Part shown: piece by piece, positions 25,815 through 33,551 of the stretch
How the letters are laid out: each line of letters opens with the position of its first letter
Position numbering within the stretch: position 1 is the first letter of the stretch
Assembly: GCF_000374025.1 (NCBI RefSeq)
Contig: NZ_KB893184.1
Span: 310,001-374,000 of the forward strand
Length of the DNA stretch: 64,000 bases
Reading direction: 5' to 3'
From: Spirosoma panaciterrae DSM 21099
GTDB lineage: Bacteria; Bacteroidota; Bacteroidia; Cytophagales; Spirosomataceae
Position numbers and translations under genes: made by a program
Notes under the pieces: generated by a model
Told to the model about the DNA's origin: nothing
Seen by the model: only the letters and a program-made list of their open reading frames with translations
The model's database searches: none

Positions 25815-27227
25815 ATGAACGTAGAGCAAATTTATACCGGTTGTCTGGCCGAGGCTGCGTATTATATTGAGAGCAACGGTGAAGCGGCCATCATCGATCC
25901 CCTTCGTGAAACCAAACCGTACATTGAACGGGCGGCTGCTGATGAGGCCACGATTAAATACATTTTTGAAACACACTTCCACGCCGATTTCGTATCGGGC
26001 CACCTCGATCTGGCGGCCAAAACCGGGGCTACCATCGTTTTCGGCCCAACGGCACAGCCCGGCTATACGGCGCATGTGGCTAAAGATGGCGAAGAATTCT
26101 CGGTAGGGAGCGTGAAAATTCGGGTACTCCACACGCCGGGGCATACGATGGAGTCATCGACGTTTTTACTGATTGACGAGAATGGGAAAGAATCAGCCAT
26201 TTTTACGGGTGATACCTTGTTTATTGGCGATGTAGGCCGCCCCGACCTGGCCGTTAAAACCGATCTGACCCGCGAAGATCTGGCGGGGTATCTGTACGAT
26301 AGCCTGCATACGAAAATCCTGACTCTACCCGACGATGTGACTGTTTATCCAGGGCATGGTGCTGGCTCGGCCTGTGGCAAAAACATGAGCAAAGAAACCA
26401 TCGACACGCTGGGAAATCAGAAACGGTTCAATTACGCCCTGCGCGCTCGGTCGAAACAGGAATTTGTGAAGGAAGTCACTACCGGCCTGATGCCCCCTCC
26501 GCAGTACTTCCCGAAAAATGCTGTGCTCAACAAAATGGGTTATGGGCAGGTCGATGAGGTGATTCAACAGGGTACTCAGGCGCTGTCGCCAGCCGCGTTT
26601 GAAGCAGCCGCCAATGAGGTTGGGGCTTTGATGATCGACGTACGCGCTGCTCAGGAATTTGCAAAAGGATTTATTCCAAACTCGATCAATATTGGCCTGG
26701 AAGGGCAGTTTGCCGGGTGGGTCGGTACACTGGTGCCCGATCTGAAACAACCGATTCTGCTCATTTCGCCCGAGGGGAAAGCCGAAGAAGCCGTACTACG
26801 ACTGGCACGGGTAGGCTACGATAATTGCATTGGTTATTTGAAGGGTGGGTTTGCCACCTGGCAGGCCGAAGGCCGTGAAGTCGATACGGTTACGTCTGTT
26901 TCTGCCGGGACATTTGCCGAACGCTATGCGCAAAATCCCGACTTACCCGTACTCGATGTTCGGCGTAAAAGCGAGTTTGATTCAGAGCATATGGTAGGGG
27001 CCGAGAATTTGCCGCTGGATTATCTGAACGACAATATGGCTCGGATCGACCGAAGCCAAACGTATTACGTTCACTGTGCCGGAGGCTATCGTTCAATGGT
27101 GGCGATCTCAATCCTGAAAGCACGCGGGTTCTCTAACCTGATCGATGTAGCAGGCGGGTTTGCGGCCATCAAGCAAACCGGCAAACTGCCCGTTACTGAT
27201 TACGTTTGTCCAACTACGCTTCTTTAA
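25815..27227 (+). CDS. MBL-fold persulfide dioxygenase-like protein fused to two rhodanese domains (copy 2)
   Basis: A 470-residue paralogue of the 14278-15699 protein, aligned from MNVEQIYTGCLAEAAYYIES. Metal ligands are in HFHADFVSGH, HTPGHTMES, GDTLF and PGHGAGS. Rhodanese 1 has lost its Cys (LLISPEG where copy 1 has LLVCDPG). Rhodanese 2 keeps it in VHCAGGYRS. The start at 25815 is chosen because the -7 box covers the upstream candidates. A terminator follows, then an OsmC gene. Both copies should work on SQR-made persulfide. Confidence 0.93.
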   Translation: MNVEQIYTGCLAEAAYYIESNGEAAIIDPLRETKPYIERAAADEATIKYIFETHFHADFVSGHLDLAAKTGATIVFGPTAQPGYTAHVAKDGEEFSVGSVKIRVLHTPGHTMESSTFLLIDENGKESAIFTGDTLFIGDVGRPDLAVKTDLTREDLAGYLYDSLHTKILTLPDDVTVYPGHGAGSACGKNMSKETIDTLGNQKRFNYALRARSKQEFVKEVTTGLMPPPQYFPKNAVLNKMGYGQVDEVIQQGTQALSPAAFEAAANEVGALMIDVRAAQEFAKGFIPNSINIGLEGQFAGWVGTLVPDLKQPILLISPEGKAEEAVLRLARVGYDNCIGYLKGGFATWQAEGREVDTVTSVSAGTFAERYAQNPDLPVLDVRRKSEFDSEHMVGAENLPLDYLNDNMARIDRSQTYYVHCAGGYRSMVAISILKARGFSNLIDVAGGFAAIKQTGKLPVTDYVCPTTLL

Positions 27228-27237
27228 TCGTATAACC

Positions 27238-27269
27238 GTGAGCCTGTCAGGTACGGCAGGCTCACTTTT
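27238..27269 (+). terminator. Intrinsic terminator after MBL-rhodanese copy 2
   Basis: GTGAGCCTG and CAGGCTCAC form perfect 9-bp arms around a 10-base loop, followed by TTTTCC. OsmC expression would need read-through or its own promoter. Confidence 0.75.
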
Positions 27270-27284
27270 CCTCTATTTATCCTC

Positions 27285-27734
27285 ATGGAAACGCATGAAT
27301 ATAAAGTAAACCTGGACTGGCAATATGCTCGTCTGGGCCGACTCAGTTCGCCCGATCTGACCGAAACGATTGAGGTGGCTACTCCCCCCGAATTTCCCAA
27401 GGGAATGCCAGGAATCTGGTCGCCGGAGCATTTGCTGGTGGCGGCCGTTTCGGGCTGTTTTATGACAACGTTTCTGGCGATTGCCGAAAATTCAAAACTG
27501 AATTTTGAAGACTTCGACTGTCAGGCCATCGGTACGCTTGAATCCGTAAGTACTAAGTTGATGATCAGTGAAATAAAGCTGTTTCCCCATGTTTTACTTA
27601 ATCATGAGGGCGATATGGAAAAAGCCCGGCGCGTGCTTCAGAAGACCGAACAAGCCTGCCTGATCACCAACTCCATTCAATCGAAAGTAATCATGGAACC
27701 CAAAATCCAGATCTCGCTTCAGGTATACGATTAA
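27285..27734 (+). CDS. OsmC/Ohr-family protein
   Basis: A 149-residue protein. Cys58 in AAVSGCFMTTFLAIAE and Cys125 in TEQACLITNSI form the peroxidatic and resolving Cys pair of the OsmC/Ohr fold. The motif PGIWSPEHLLVAA before the first Cys is typical of this group. Such enzymes reduce organic hydroperoxides; some reduce persulfides, which would fit here (inference). Convergent with the rhodanese gene across a long palindrome. Confidence 0.88.
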   Translation: METHEYKVNLDWQYARLGRLSSPDLTETIEVATPPEFPKGMPGIWSPEHLLVAAVSGCFMTTFLAIAENSKLNFEDFDCQAIGTLESVSTKLMISEIKLFPHVLLNHEGDMEKARRVLQKTEQACLITNSIQSKVIMEPKIQISLQVYD

Positions 27735-27743
27735 CAGCCGGGT

Positions 27744-27826
27744 ATATTGCTAAACCGCGAGGGCGCAATAGACGCAAAGAATAAGTACTTCTTTGCGTCT
27801 ATTGCGCCCTCGCGGTTTAGCAATAT
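27744..27826. repeat. Perfect 38-bp-arm palindrome between convergent genes
   Basis: Arms 27744-27781 and 27789-27826 are exact complements around the loop TAAGTAC. The arm contains CCGCGAGGGCGCAATAGACG and ACGCAAAG, resembling the CTTTGCGTC/GCGGTTTAG-type repeats common in Bacteroidota spacers. It lies 9 bases after osmC and 1 base from the stop of the rhodanese gene, so it may also stop both transcripts. Confidence 0.85.
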
Positions 27827-27827
27827 G

Positions 27828-28133
27828 CTAGTTCAAATTCCGCCAGCTACCGGCATCGTGTACATTGGTTAGGCCCTGACTGGATAAGAAAGCTTTGGCG
27901 CGGGCACTCCGCATGCCTGAAGCGCAGCAGACTACAATCGGTTTCTGATAGCTTTTGACTTTGTTCAGTTTCGTCTCAAGCTGGTCCAGTGGAATGTTTA
28001 CGGCACCTTTGGCATGACCTCCGGCAAATTCACTCGCTGAGCGAACATCAACAATAACGGCTCCCTGTTCCAGCACGTCCTGAAGCTGGGTATTGCCCGA
28101 ACCGCCAAATACTGATTTTAATAAATTTATCAT
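27828..28133 (-). CDS. Single-domain rhodanese
   Basis: A 101-residue cytoplasmic sulfurtransferase. The start is set at ATG 28133 (MINLLKSVFGGSG); an upstream extension would run through the operator. The active loop is Cys70-Ala-Ser-Gly-Met-Arg75, with an extra Cys69 just before; IVDVRSASEFAGGHAKGAVNIP is the classical N-terminal part. It would carry sulfane sulfur between SQR, MBL-rhodanese proteins and acceptors. It has its own Crp-like operator. Confidence 0.92.
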   Translation of the reverse strand: MINLLKSVFGGSGNTQLQDVLEQGAVIVDVRSASEFAGGHAKGAVNIPLDQLETKLNKVKSYQKPIVVCCASGMRSARAKAFLSSQGLTNVHDAGSWRNLN

Positions 28134-28190
28134 GGTTATTAATGGTTCTAATTGATGATGTGAATTTCGGGAATATGCGGTGGTCACTAC

Positions 28191-28204
28191 GTGATAAATA
28201 TCAC
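28191..28204 (-). promoter_or_regulatory. Crp-like operator before rhodanese gene
   Basis: GTGATAAATATCAC is a perfect GTGA-N6-TCAC palindrome ending 58 bases before the rhodanese start. At the standard distance on the minus strand the sequence is AAATTCA, a poor -7 box, so promoter geometry is not confirmed here. The divergent side reaches the 3' end of the usp gene, not a start. Confidence 0.6.
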
Positions 28205-28241
28205 GCAATGAGGAATTTGTCGGAGATTTAGGCTTAATGGC

Positions 28242-29069
28242 TCAGATACGCATAACCAGGACCGGCTTTTGGGAATGATTAAGCACATCTTCGGCTACAC
28301 TGCCCGACAGAAAATGCCGAAGGCCTTTGTAGCCGTGGGTAAACAGAAGGATCAGATCGGCATTGACCTCTTCGGCATAGTTGATGATGCCGTCAGGGAT
28401 GTTTCGGGCCTGCCGAACGGCAAAGTCGAATTGGGTAATGTTCTGTGAACGGGCAAATTCGCTAACCCAGTCATGTACACCCTCCGGGACATGGTTATCC
28501 AGCGGGGTGGTCACGTAAAGAAACTGATGCAATCCCTGTTTTCCCATCTGAAACGGATACTGCTGAGCTACTTTCAGGCGGTCGTCGATGTCGATGCCAC
28601 AAACGATCGTTTCGGGCTGGAAATGGGGAATGGGTTGCTTCACAACAAGTACCGGGCATTTGGCATAGCGGACAATGGCCTCGGCGTTGGAGCCAATCAG
28701 CCACTCTTCCAGCCCGGTTGCCCCTTCCGACGTCATCACAATCAGGTCGGCTCCCTGGTCTGTAATGTTATGGACCAAACCCTCGCCATTGGTGAGTAAG
28801 ATGGGTACAATCGTAACTCCTTTGTATTGCTCGTTGGTAGCCAGCCGTTCCAGTGCGGTTCTGGCTTCCTGCTCAATAGCCTGGCATTCTTCCAGCGTAC
28901 GGTTTACGGCAATCGTGGCCGCTTCGGCGTAGGCGGGTACGGGTAGGGGGTATACAACCGAATGGACGAGTTGTATCGTGGCTCCGGAGGTGCGGGCAAT
29001 ATCGACCGCTACAGACAGCGCCATATCGGTTTCGGTACGTAAATCAGAGGGGACAACAATCGTGTTCAT
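28242..29069 (-). CDS. Tandem universal stress protein (UspA domains)
   Basis: A 275-residue protein of two UspA domains (about 1-140 and 150-275). The start is at 29069 (MNTIVVPSDLRTETDMAL), because the 15 codons upstream do not belong to the fold. Domain 2 has GYKGLRHFLSGSVAE, close to the G-x2-G-x9-G-S ATP-binding motif; domain 1 has a weaker EGATGLEEWLIGSNAE. Such proteins protect cells in energy or oxygen stress. One of three usp genes at this end of the island. Confidence 0.88.
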   Translation of the reverse strand: MNTIVVPSDLRTETDMALSVAVDIARTSGATIQLVHSVVYPLPVPAYAEAATIAVNRTLEECQAIEQEARTALERLATNEQYKGVTIVPILLTNGEGLVHNITDQGADLIVMTSEGATGLEEWLIGSNAEAIVRYAKCPVLVVKQPIPHFQPETIVCGIDIDDRLKVAQQYPFQMGKQGLHQFLYVTTPLDNHVPEGVHDWVSEFARSQNITQFDFAVRQARNIPDGIINYAEEVNADLILLFTHGYKGLRHFLSGSVAEDVLNHSQKPVLVMRI

Positions 29070-29255
29070 ACCCATTAGTTGTTTAGGATTCGGGCCAAAA
29101 CAACGGGAATGCAACCGAATTTGTACTGATTAGTGAGGGGTAATGGTCTGATTTTCATCACTGATAATAATCACCTGCTTGCCTGACGGCGCTCTGCCTA
29201 TAGCGACCCCGGAGCCTGTAGCTTTGGGTATTCAAACCCCTAGCTACAAGTAGCC

Positions 29256-29684
29256 ATGTTACATGACTTATCGCCAGAAGTGACCGATTTTGTACTGCGT
29301 AATCAGTTCTTTGGACGCATTGGCTGCTATGCAGACGGACAGGTATTGGTGTTGCCAGTTGCCTATCTGTACGATGGGCAGGCCATCTATGGTCAAACCC
29401 GGGAAGGCACGAAAACCCGTTTGCTTCGGCAAAACCCGAAGGTATGTTTTGAGGTAGACGAAATAACCAGCCCGACCTACTGGCGGAGTGTGGTGGTGCA
29501 GGGTGAATATGAGGAATTGACTGGCGACGAACGTGCAGATGTAGCACAACGCCTGGGGCCCGGCCGGGTAGCCCCCCGGATGTATACGCAGGAAGTAGTT
29601 ACGGAATCGGTTGCCGAGAAGCCCATGATCGTATACCGAATTCGGATTCTTAGCAAAACGGGGCGTAGTGAAACAAAAGAATAA
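29256..29684 (+). CDS. Pyridoxamine-5'-phosphate-oxidase-like flavin protein
   Basis: A 142-residue split-barrel protein. It has VTDFVLRNQFFGRIGCYADG, VLVLPVAYLYDGQAIYGQTR and NPKVCFEVDEI, the pattern of the small PNPOx-like flavin- or haem-binding group (related to nimA-type proteins). The natural substrate is unknown. It starts a run of five plus-strand genes with short gaps. A partial operator (CTGATTTTCATCAC, 29148-29161) lies upstream but has no proper -7 box. Confidence 0.8.
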   Translation: MLHDLSPEVTDFVLRNQFFGRIGCYADGQVLVLPVAYLYDGQAIYGQTREGTKTRLLRQNPKVCFEVDEITSPTYWRSVVVQGEYEELTGDERADVAQRLGPGRVAPRMYTQEVVTESVAEKPMIVYRIRILSKTGRSETKE

Positions 29685-29714
29685 GTCTGAGAACCTGGTT
29701 TAACCTATACAATC

Positions 29715-30215
29715 ATGGAAGCGCTTGATACCACCATCGTTACTGTGTATATAGTGGTCAATAGCCTGTCGGTGTTACAGTGGATCGCTAGCTACCGATG
29801 GCCGCTGGCAGCCCGAATAGGCTTCTTTATACTCTTTCTGGGAGCCGCCATCATCAATACCCGTACGGGGCTGGAAACGCCCTGGCTCTATCAGGATTTT
29901 GCCGATTATGCCATCCCGTTATACCGTCGATTTATCATGGGGCCTTTCGAAACCATGATCACGCCCATGGTCCAAAGCATAGCCGTGGGTCAGTTACTTA
30001 TTGCGGCATCGATGTTTATGGAGGGGAATTGGTTTAGAGCAGGCTGCCTGGGGGGTATTATTTTCTGCCTGGCGATCACCCCGCTCGGCTTTGCAGCCGC
30101 TTTTCCGGCTACACTGCTCATGGCAACAGCTTTTTACCAGCTTTACCGCCAGGGAAACAATCGGCTGGAGAAAAAAGAAACAGACTCTAAAACCCTGGCT
30201 TTACCGTTTAACTAG
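29715..30215 (+). CDS. Integral membrane protein of unknown function
   Basis: A 166-residue protein with about five hydrophobic segments. Between segments 2 and 3 it has TGLETPWLYQDFADYAIPLYRRFIMGPF, with conserved-looking aromatic and charged residues. The C-terminal tail is charged and cytoplasmic. No family is recognised with confidence; DoxX-like size and shape are only a weak similarity. It starts 30 bases after the flavin protein gene, so co-expression is likely. Confidence 0.65.
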   Translation: MEALDTTIVTVYIVVNSLSVLQWIASYRWPLAARIGFFILFLGAAIINTRTGLETPWLYQDFADYAIPLYRRFIMGPFETMITPMVQSIAVGQLLIAASMFMEGNWFRAGCLGGIIFCLAITPLGFAAAFPATLLMATAFYQLYRQGNNRLEKKETDSKTLALPFN

Positions 30216-30305
30216 AATGAACGTATAGCCAACACCGTTAAGATTGGCTTAAGGCCATGAAGTGATTTGTCGGATTGCGCTCAAATTTACCCCGTGCTTA
30301 TTCCC

Positions 30306-31079
30306 ATGATACCAACCGATACCCCACCCAAAACGCGTTCAGACCAGCATCGTATCCGGCCGTTGGTGATGGATACACTCACGCAGGCACTCGACGGGCC
30401 TAAAGGTCGACGGTCGGAACTGCGGTTTATCATACAGGTTGGCTGGCAATTTTTGAAAGGATTACGTACGCTGCACTTTGTAGGGCCATGCGTTACGGTT
30501 TTCGGGTCGGCACGTTTTCGTGAAGGGCATCCCTATTATGCACTGGCGCGTCAGGTTGGGCGAGCCATTCGGGACCTGGGCTTTACCGTCATGACAGGGG
30601 GTGGACCCGGCCTGATGGAGGCTGCCAATCGTGGGGCTTATGAAGCAGGTGGGCGATCGGTAGGGTGTAACATTCGACTCCCGTTTGAGCAGCGACCCAA
30701 TCCGTATTTGCATACGGGCGTTACGATCGACTTCTTTTTTGTGCGGAAAGTGCTTCTGCTGAAGTATTCATACGCCTTTGTGGTGATGCCCGGTGGCTGG
30801 GGAACGATGGACGAGCTATTCGAAACCCTGACCCTCGTGCAAACGGGCGTAATTCACCAGTTTCCGGTGGTATTGATGGGACGCGATTATTATCAGCCAT
30901 TGCTGAATTATATGCAGGATATGATAAAGGCCGGAACGATCAGTCAGAGCGATCTGCAGTATGTCTGTTTAACCGACGACGTAGAGGAAGCTCAGCAACA
31001 TATTCGGACGTATGTTCAGCAGAACTACACGATCGTTAAACGGCGCAAGCCTTTATGGTGGCTTCTGGAGCGAGTATGA
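30306..31079 (+). CDS. LOG-family protein (nucleoside monophosphate phosphoribohydrolase-like)
   Basis: A 257-residue protein with GGGPGLMEAANRGAYEAGG (98-116) and PGGWGTMDE (162-170), the two motifs of LOG/TIGR00730 lysine-decarboxylase-like proteins. These cleave the ribose from nucleoside 5'-monophosphates, as in cytokinin activation and nucleotide salvage. An upstream in-frame ATG at 30267 would add 13 residues; MIPTDTPPK is the more usual start. It sits inside the stress gene run. Confidence 0.87.
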   Translation: MIPTDTPPKTRSDQHRIRPLVMDTLTQALDGPKGRRSELRFIIQVGWQFLKGLRTLHFVGPCVTVFGSARFREGHPYYALARQVGRAIRDLGFTVMTGGGPGLMEAANRGAYEAGGRSVGCNIRLPFEQRPNPYLHTGVTIDFFFVRKVLLLKYSYAFVVMPGGWGTMDELFETLTLVQTGVIHQFPVVLMGRDYYQPLLNYMQDMIKAGTISQSDLQYVCLTDDVEEAQQHIRTYVQQNYTIVKRRKPLWWLLERV

Positions 31080-31130
31080 ATGAGTTGGTTTCGATAAACA
31101 ACCTTATCTGGTTATTTTTTTAGACGTGTC

Positions 31131-32006
31131 ATGTATAAAATCCTCTTATTAACTGATTTTTCAGCGGCCTCACAACATGCAATTGCGTATACACAGGCCC
31201 TTTTCGACGATACGGCGGCCGACTTTTGTTTGCTGTATGCCTGCCCGATAGAACCCGATATGGAATATGCCGGGGCCACATTGCTGGCCGAACGCTGGCA
31301 GATGGCCGAACAATCGCTCAAACAACTCCGGCTCGAAATGACCGGCCAATCGGCACCTGCATACCATACCTACCGTACCATGGCGGTGATGGGTTCGCCA
31401 GCGGGCATCGTAAATCAATTGCTCGTTAAAGAACACTATGATTTGGTCGTATTGGGGGCTACGGGTTCGGGCTGGAGCGAACTGTTGGGGAGTGTCGCCA
31501 CCGATCTGGTCAGCGATGCGAAAACAAATGTGTTGGTGGTACCTGCGTCTGCCCCCATTCGACCCCTGGAAAAAATTGTTCTGGCAACGGATTATCGGTC
31601 GGTCAACGATGCCCAGTCGCTCCGCATACTGAACGATCTGGCAAGCCGAAAAGACGCTGACCTGACGGTATTAACGATCGAGAACCCGGAAAAGCCTGAA
31701 ACGCGAACGTCAGAATTAGGTCGGCAATATATACTGGATGCATTTCAGGAAGTGACTACGGACACGTATACCATCTACGACGACAACGTATTACAGGGTA
31801 TCAGAACCTATCTGAAGATGCACACGGTCGATATGCTGGTCATGTTGCCGCATCACAAAAGCTTTTTCGACATTATTCGGCATAAAAGTGTGAGCCGCAC
31901 CATGGCCTTTCGGCCTACGGTTCCGTTGCTGGCCCTTTACGATGCGCCCCTGCGGCATGAATCCTCTAAATTCGATAAGATCCCATTTGCCACGTACTTA
32001 GATTAA
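31131..32006 (+). CDS. Tandem universal stress protein
   Basis: A 291-residue protein of two UspA-like domains. MYKILLLTDFSAASQHAIAY opens domain 1, which ends with LGATGSGWSELLGSVATDLV, the G-x2-G-x9-G-S type nucleotide site. Domain 2 (about 145-275) is less conserved (KIVLATDYRSVND, DMLVMLPHHKSFFD) and lacks the glycine motif. It is followed after 7 bases by a small helical protein gene. Confidence 0.86.
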   Translation: MYKILLLTDFSAASQHAIAYTQALFDDTAADFCLLYACPIEPDMEYAGATLLAERWQMAEQSLKQLRLEMTGQSAPAYHTYRTMAVMGSPAGIVNQLLVKEHYDLVVLGATGSGWSELLGSVATDLVSDAKTNVLVVPASAPIRPLEKIVLATDYRSVNDAQSLRILNDLASRKDADLTVLTIENPEKPETRTSELGRQYILDAFQEVTTDTYTIYDDNVLQGIRTYLKMHTVDMLVMLPHHKSFFDIIRHKSVSRTMAFRPTVPLLALYDAPLRHESSKFDKIPFATYLD

Positions 32007-32013
32007 TACCCGT

Positions 32014-32409
32014 ATGAAAACCGAAAAATACCGCCAGCTTACCGATGTGCATCTGCTGCATCGAATCTGGCGCAGCGAACTGGAGCTGGCCCTTCAGGAA
32101 GTAAACTTTTGGGAAGACCTGCTCGGAACCTTAAACGAAGCTATAGACCCAACGTCGATACCCATCGATACCTGGCAAACCGAGATTAGCCAGCTTCATC
32201 ATTTTCGCCGATGGATTAAGCGACTGCTGAATGAGATAGAGGAAGTGAATGAACAGGTGGCTTTAGGGGTTCGTTTCGATCAGGTGCTGGATAAGGATAC
32301 GCGTCAGAACCACCAGTACCTACGCGAAGAAATGGATAGCTTTCATAGCGATTTCCGCACATTCAAAAACCACATACGCCAGTACCTGTCCGCTCAGCCT
32401 GCCTTGTAA
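32014..32409 (+). CDS. Small helical protein of unknown function
   Basis: A 131-residue, very charged and helical protein with long amphipathic stretches (LELALQEVNFWEDLLGTL, WIKRLLNEIEEVNEQVALG, HSDFRTFKNHIRQYL), as in a helical bundle or coiled coil. No family is recognised. It starts 7 bases after the usp gene and ends at a terminator, so it is last in the unit and probably works with the stress proteins. Confidence 0.7.
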   Translation: MKTEKYRQLTDVHLLHRIWRSELELALQEVNFWEDLLGTLNEAIDPTSIPIDTWQTEISQLHHFRRWIKRLLNEIEEVNEQVALGVRFDQVLDKDTRQNHQYLREEMDSFHSDFRTFKNHIRQYLSAQPAL

Positions 32410-32429
32410 GGAGGCAGGGCCTCATCCCG

Positions 32430-32467
32430 ACAATCCCGCTACCAACATCTGTGGCGGGATTGTTTGT
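32430..32467 (+). terminator. Terminator of the usp run
   Basis: ACAATCCCGC and GCGGGATTGT are perfect 10-bp arms around a 14-base loop, followed by TTGT. Confidence 0.7.
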
Positions 32468-32476
32468 ATCGGGAAA

Positions 32477-32510
32477 CCAAAAAACCAGTTCAGGAAGCCC
32501 GAACTGGTTT
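32477..32510 (-). terminator. Terminator of D-lactate dehydrogenase copy 2
   Basis: On the minus strand AAACCAGTTC and GAACTGGTTT pair around a 9-base loop and run into a TTTTTGG tract. It lies 22 bases beyond the stop codon. Confidence 0.75.
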
Positions 32511-32532
32511 CACCACTCACATACTAGTTTGA

Positions 32533-33528
32533 TTAACCAACTACAACGCAACTGTTTGGTAGGTAAGCTTGCTCCGGATGGGTTAAATTGTTGAGAGTAA
32601 CCTGAGCAATCTGAGCAAGTGCTTCTGCCGTTAAGAAGCCCTGATGAGACGTCACTACCACATTCGGTAAATGGGTCAGCGTATTCAGTTCAGAATCTGG
32701 TAATGGCTTCTCCGACCAATCGGCAAAGAAGAAATCCTCTTCAAGTTCATAGACATCGATGCCCAAGGCGCCAAGTTGACCCGAGTGCAGGGCGTTGAGT
32801 ACCGCCGGTGTATCCAGTAAGCCTCCCCGGCTGGTATTGAGCAGGTAAGCGCCCGTTTTCATCAGCCCGAGCGAATCGGGGTTAATCAGGTGATGCGTTT
32901 CGGGCGTAAGCGGGCAATGTAACGAGACGATGTCGGATGCGGATAATAGCTCAGGGAGTGTCCGGTATTCTACCCCCAGTTGTTGCAAAACGGCCGATCG
33001 AACTTTATCATAAGCCAGTACATGGCAGCCAAAGCCGAGCATGATCCGGGCAAAGGCCACCCCGATTTTGCCGGTGCCTATGATACCAATCCGCTTGCCG
33101 TAAAGATCAAAGCCCAGCAGCCCATCGAGCGTAAAGTTATTTTTTCGGGTGCGCTGGTAAGCCAGATGTATTTTTCGATTCAGCGCCATCAGCAGGGCTA
33201 CCGCATGTTCGGCCACCGAGTGAGGAGAGTAGCTGGGAACTCGTAAAACCTGAATGCCTAATTGCTGAGCGACGTCAATATCGACGTGGTTATAGCCCGT
33301 ACAGCGTAAAGCGACCCGTTTAATTCCCAGATCGGCCAGGCGATGCAATGTAGGCGCGTTAAGCTGATCGTGGACAAACACACATACCGCGTCGTGACCA
33401 GCCGCCAGTATGGCCGTTTCGGGCGAAAGGGCCTGACGGATAAATGTCAGTTGATGTTGTGTGGCTTGATTGGCCGACTCCAGAAACGGCTGTTCAAACG
33501 GCTGGTAGCTAAAAAAGGCAATTTTCAT
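32533..33528 (-). CDS. D-lactate dehydrogenase-like 2-hydroxyacid dehydrogenase (copy 2)
   Basis: A 331-residue LdhA-type enzyme. GTGKIG (151-156), Arg234 (NTSRGGLLD), Glu261 (DVYELE) and His295 (TSHQGF) are intact. It is clearly related to the 11499-12491 protein; both contain ARIMLGFGCHVLAYD. It probably makes D-lactate from pyruvate when respiration is limited. It lies 23 bases downstream of a usp gene on the same strand and may be co-transcribed with it. Confidence 0.9.
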   Translation of the reverse strand: MKIAFFSYQPFEQPFLESANQATQHQLTFIRQALSPETAILAAGHDAVCVFVHDQLNAPTLHRLADLGIKRVALRCTGYNHVDIDVAQQLGIQVLRVPSYSPHSVAEHAVALLMALNRKIHLAYQRTRKNNFTLDGLLGFDLYGKRIGIIGTGKIGVAFARIMLGFGCHVLAYDKVRSAVLQQLGVEYRTLPELLSASDIVSLHCPLTPETHHLINPDSLGLMKTGAYLLNTSRGGLLDTPAVLNALHSGQLGALGIDVYELEEDFFFADWSEKPLPDSELNTLTHLPNVVVTSHQGFLTAEALAQIAQVTLNNLTHPEQAYLPNSCVVVG

Positions 33529-33551
33529 AGTGTGGGCAAACGGAGTTCGAT

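Noticed and set aside
29148-29161. CTGATTTTCATCAC as a further Crp-like operator
   Set aside because: One half-site is changed and neither strand has a -7 box at the standard distance; left as a weak candidate.
30262-30275. GTGATTTGTCGGAT before the LOG gene
   Set aside because: Only the left half-site matches and no -7 box follows at 36.5 bases.
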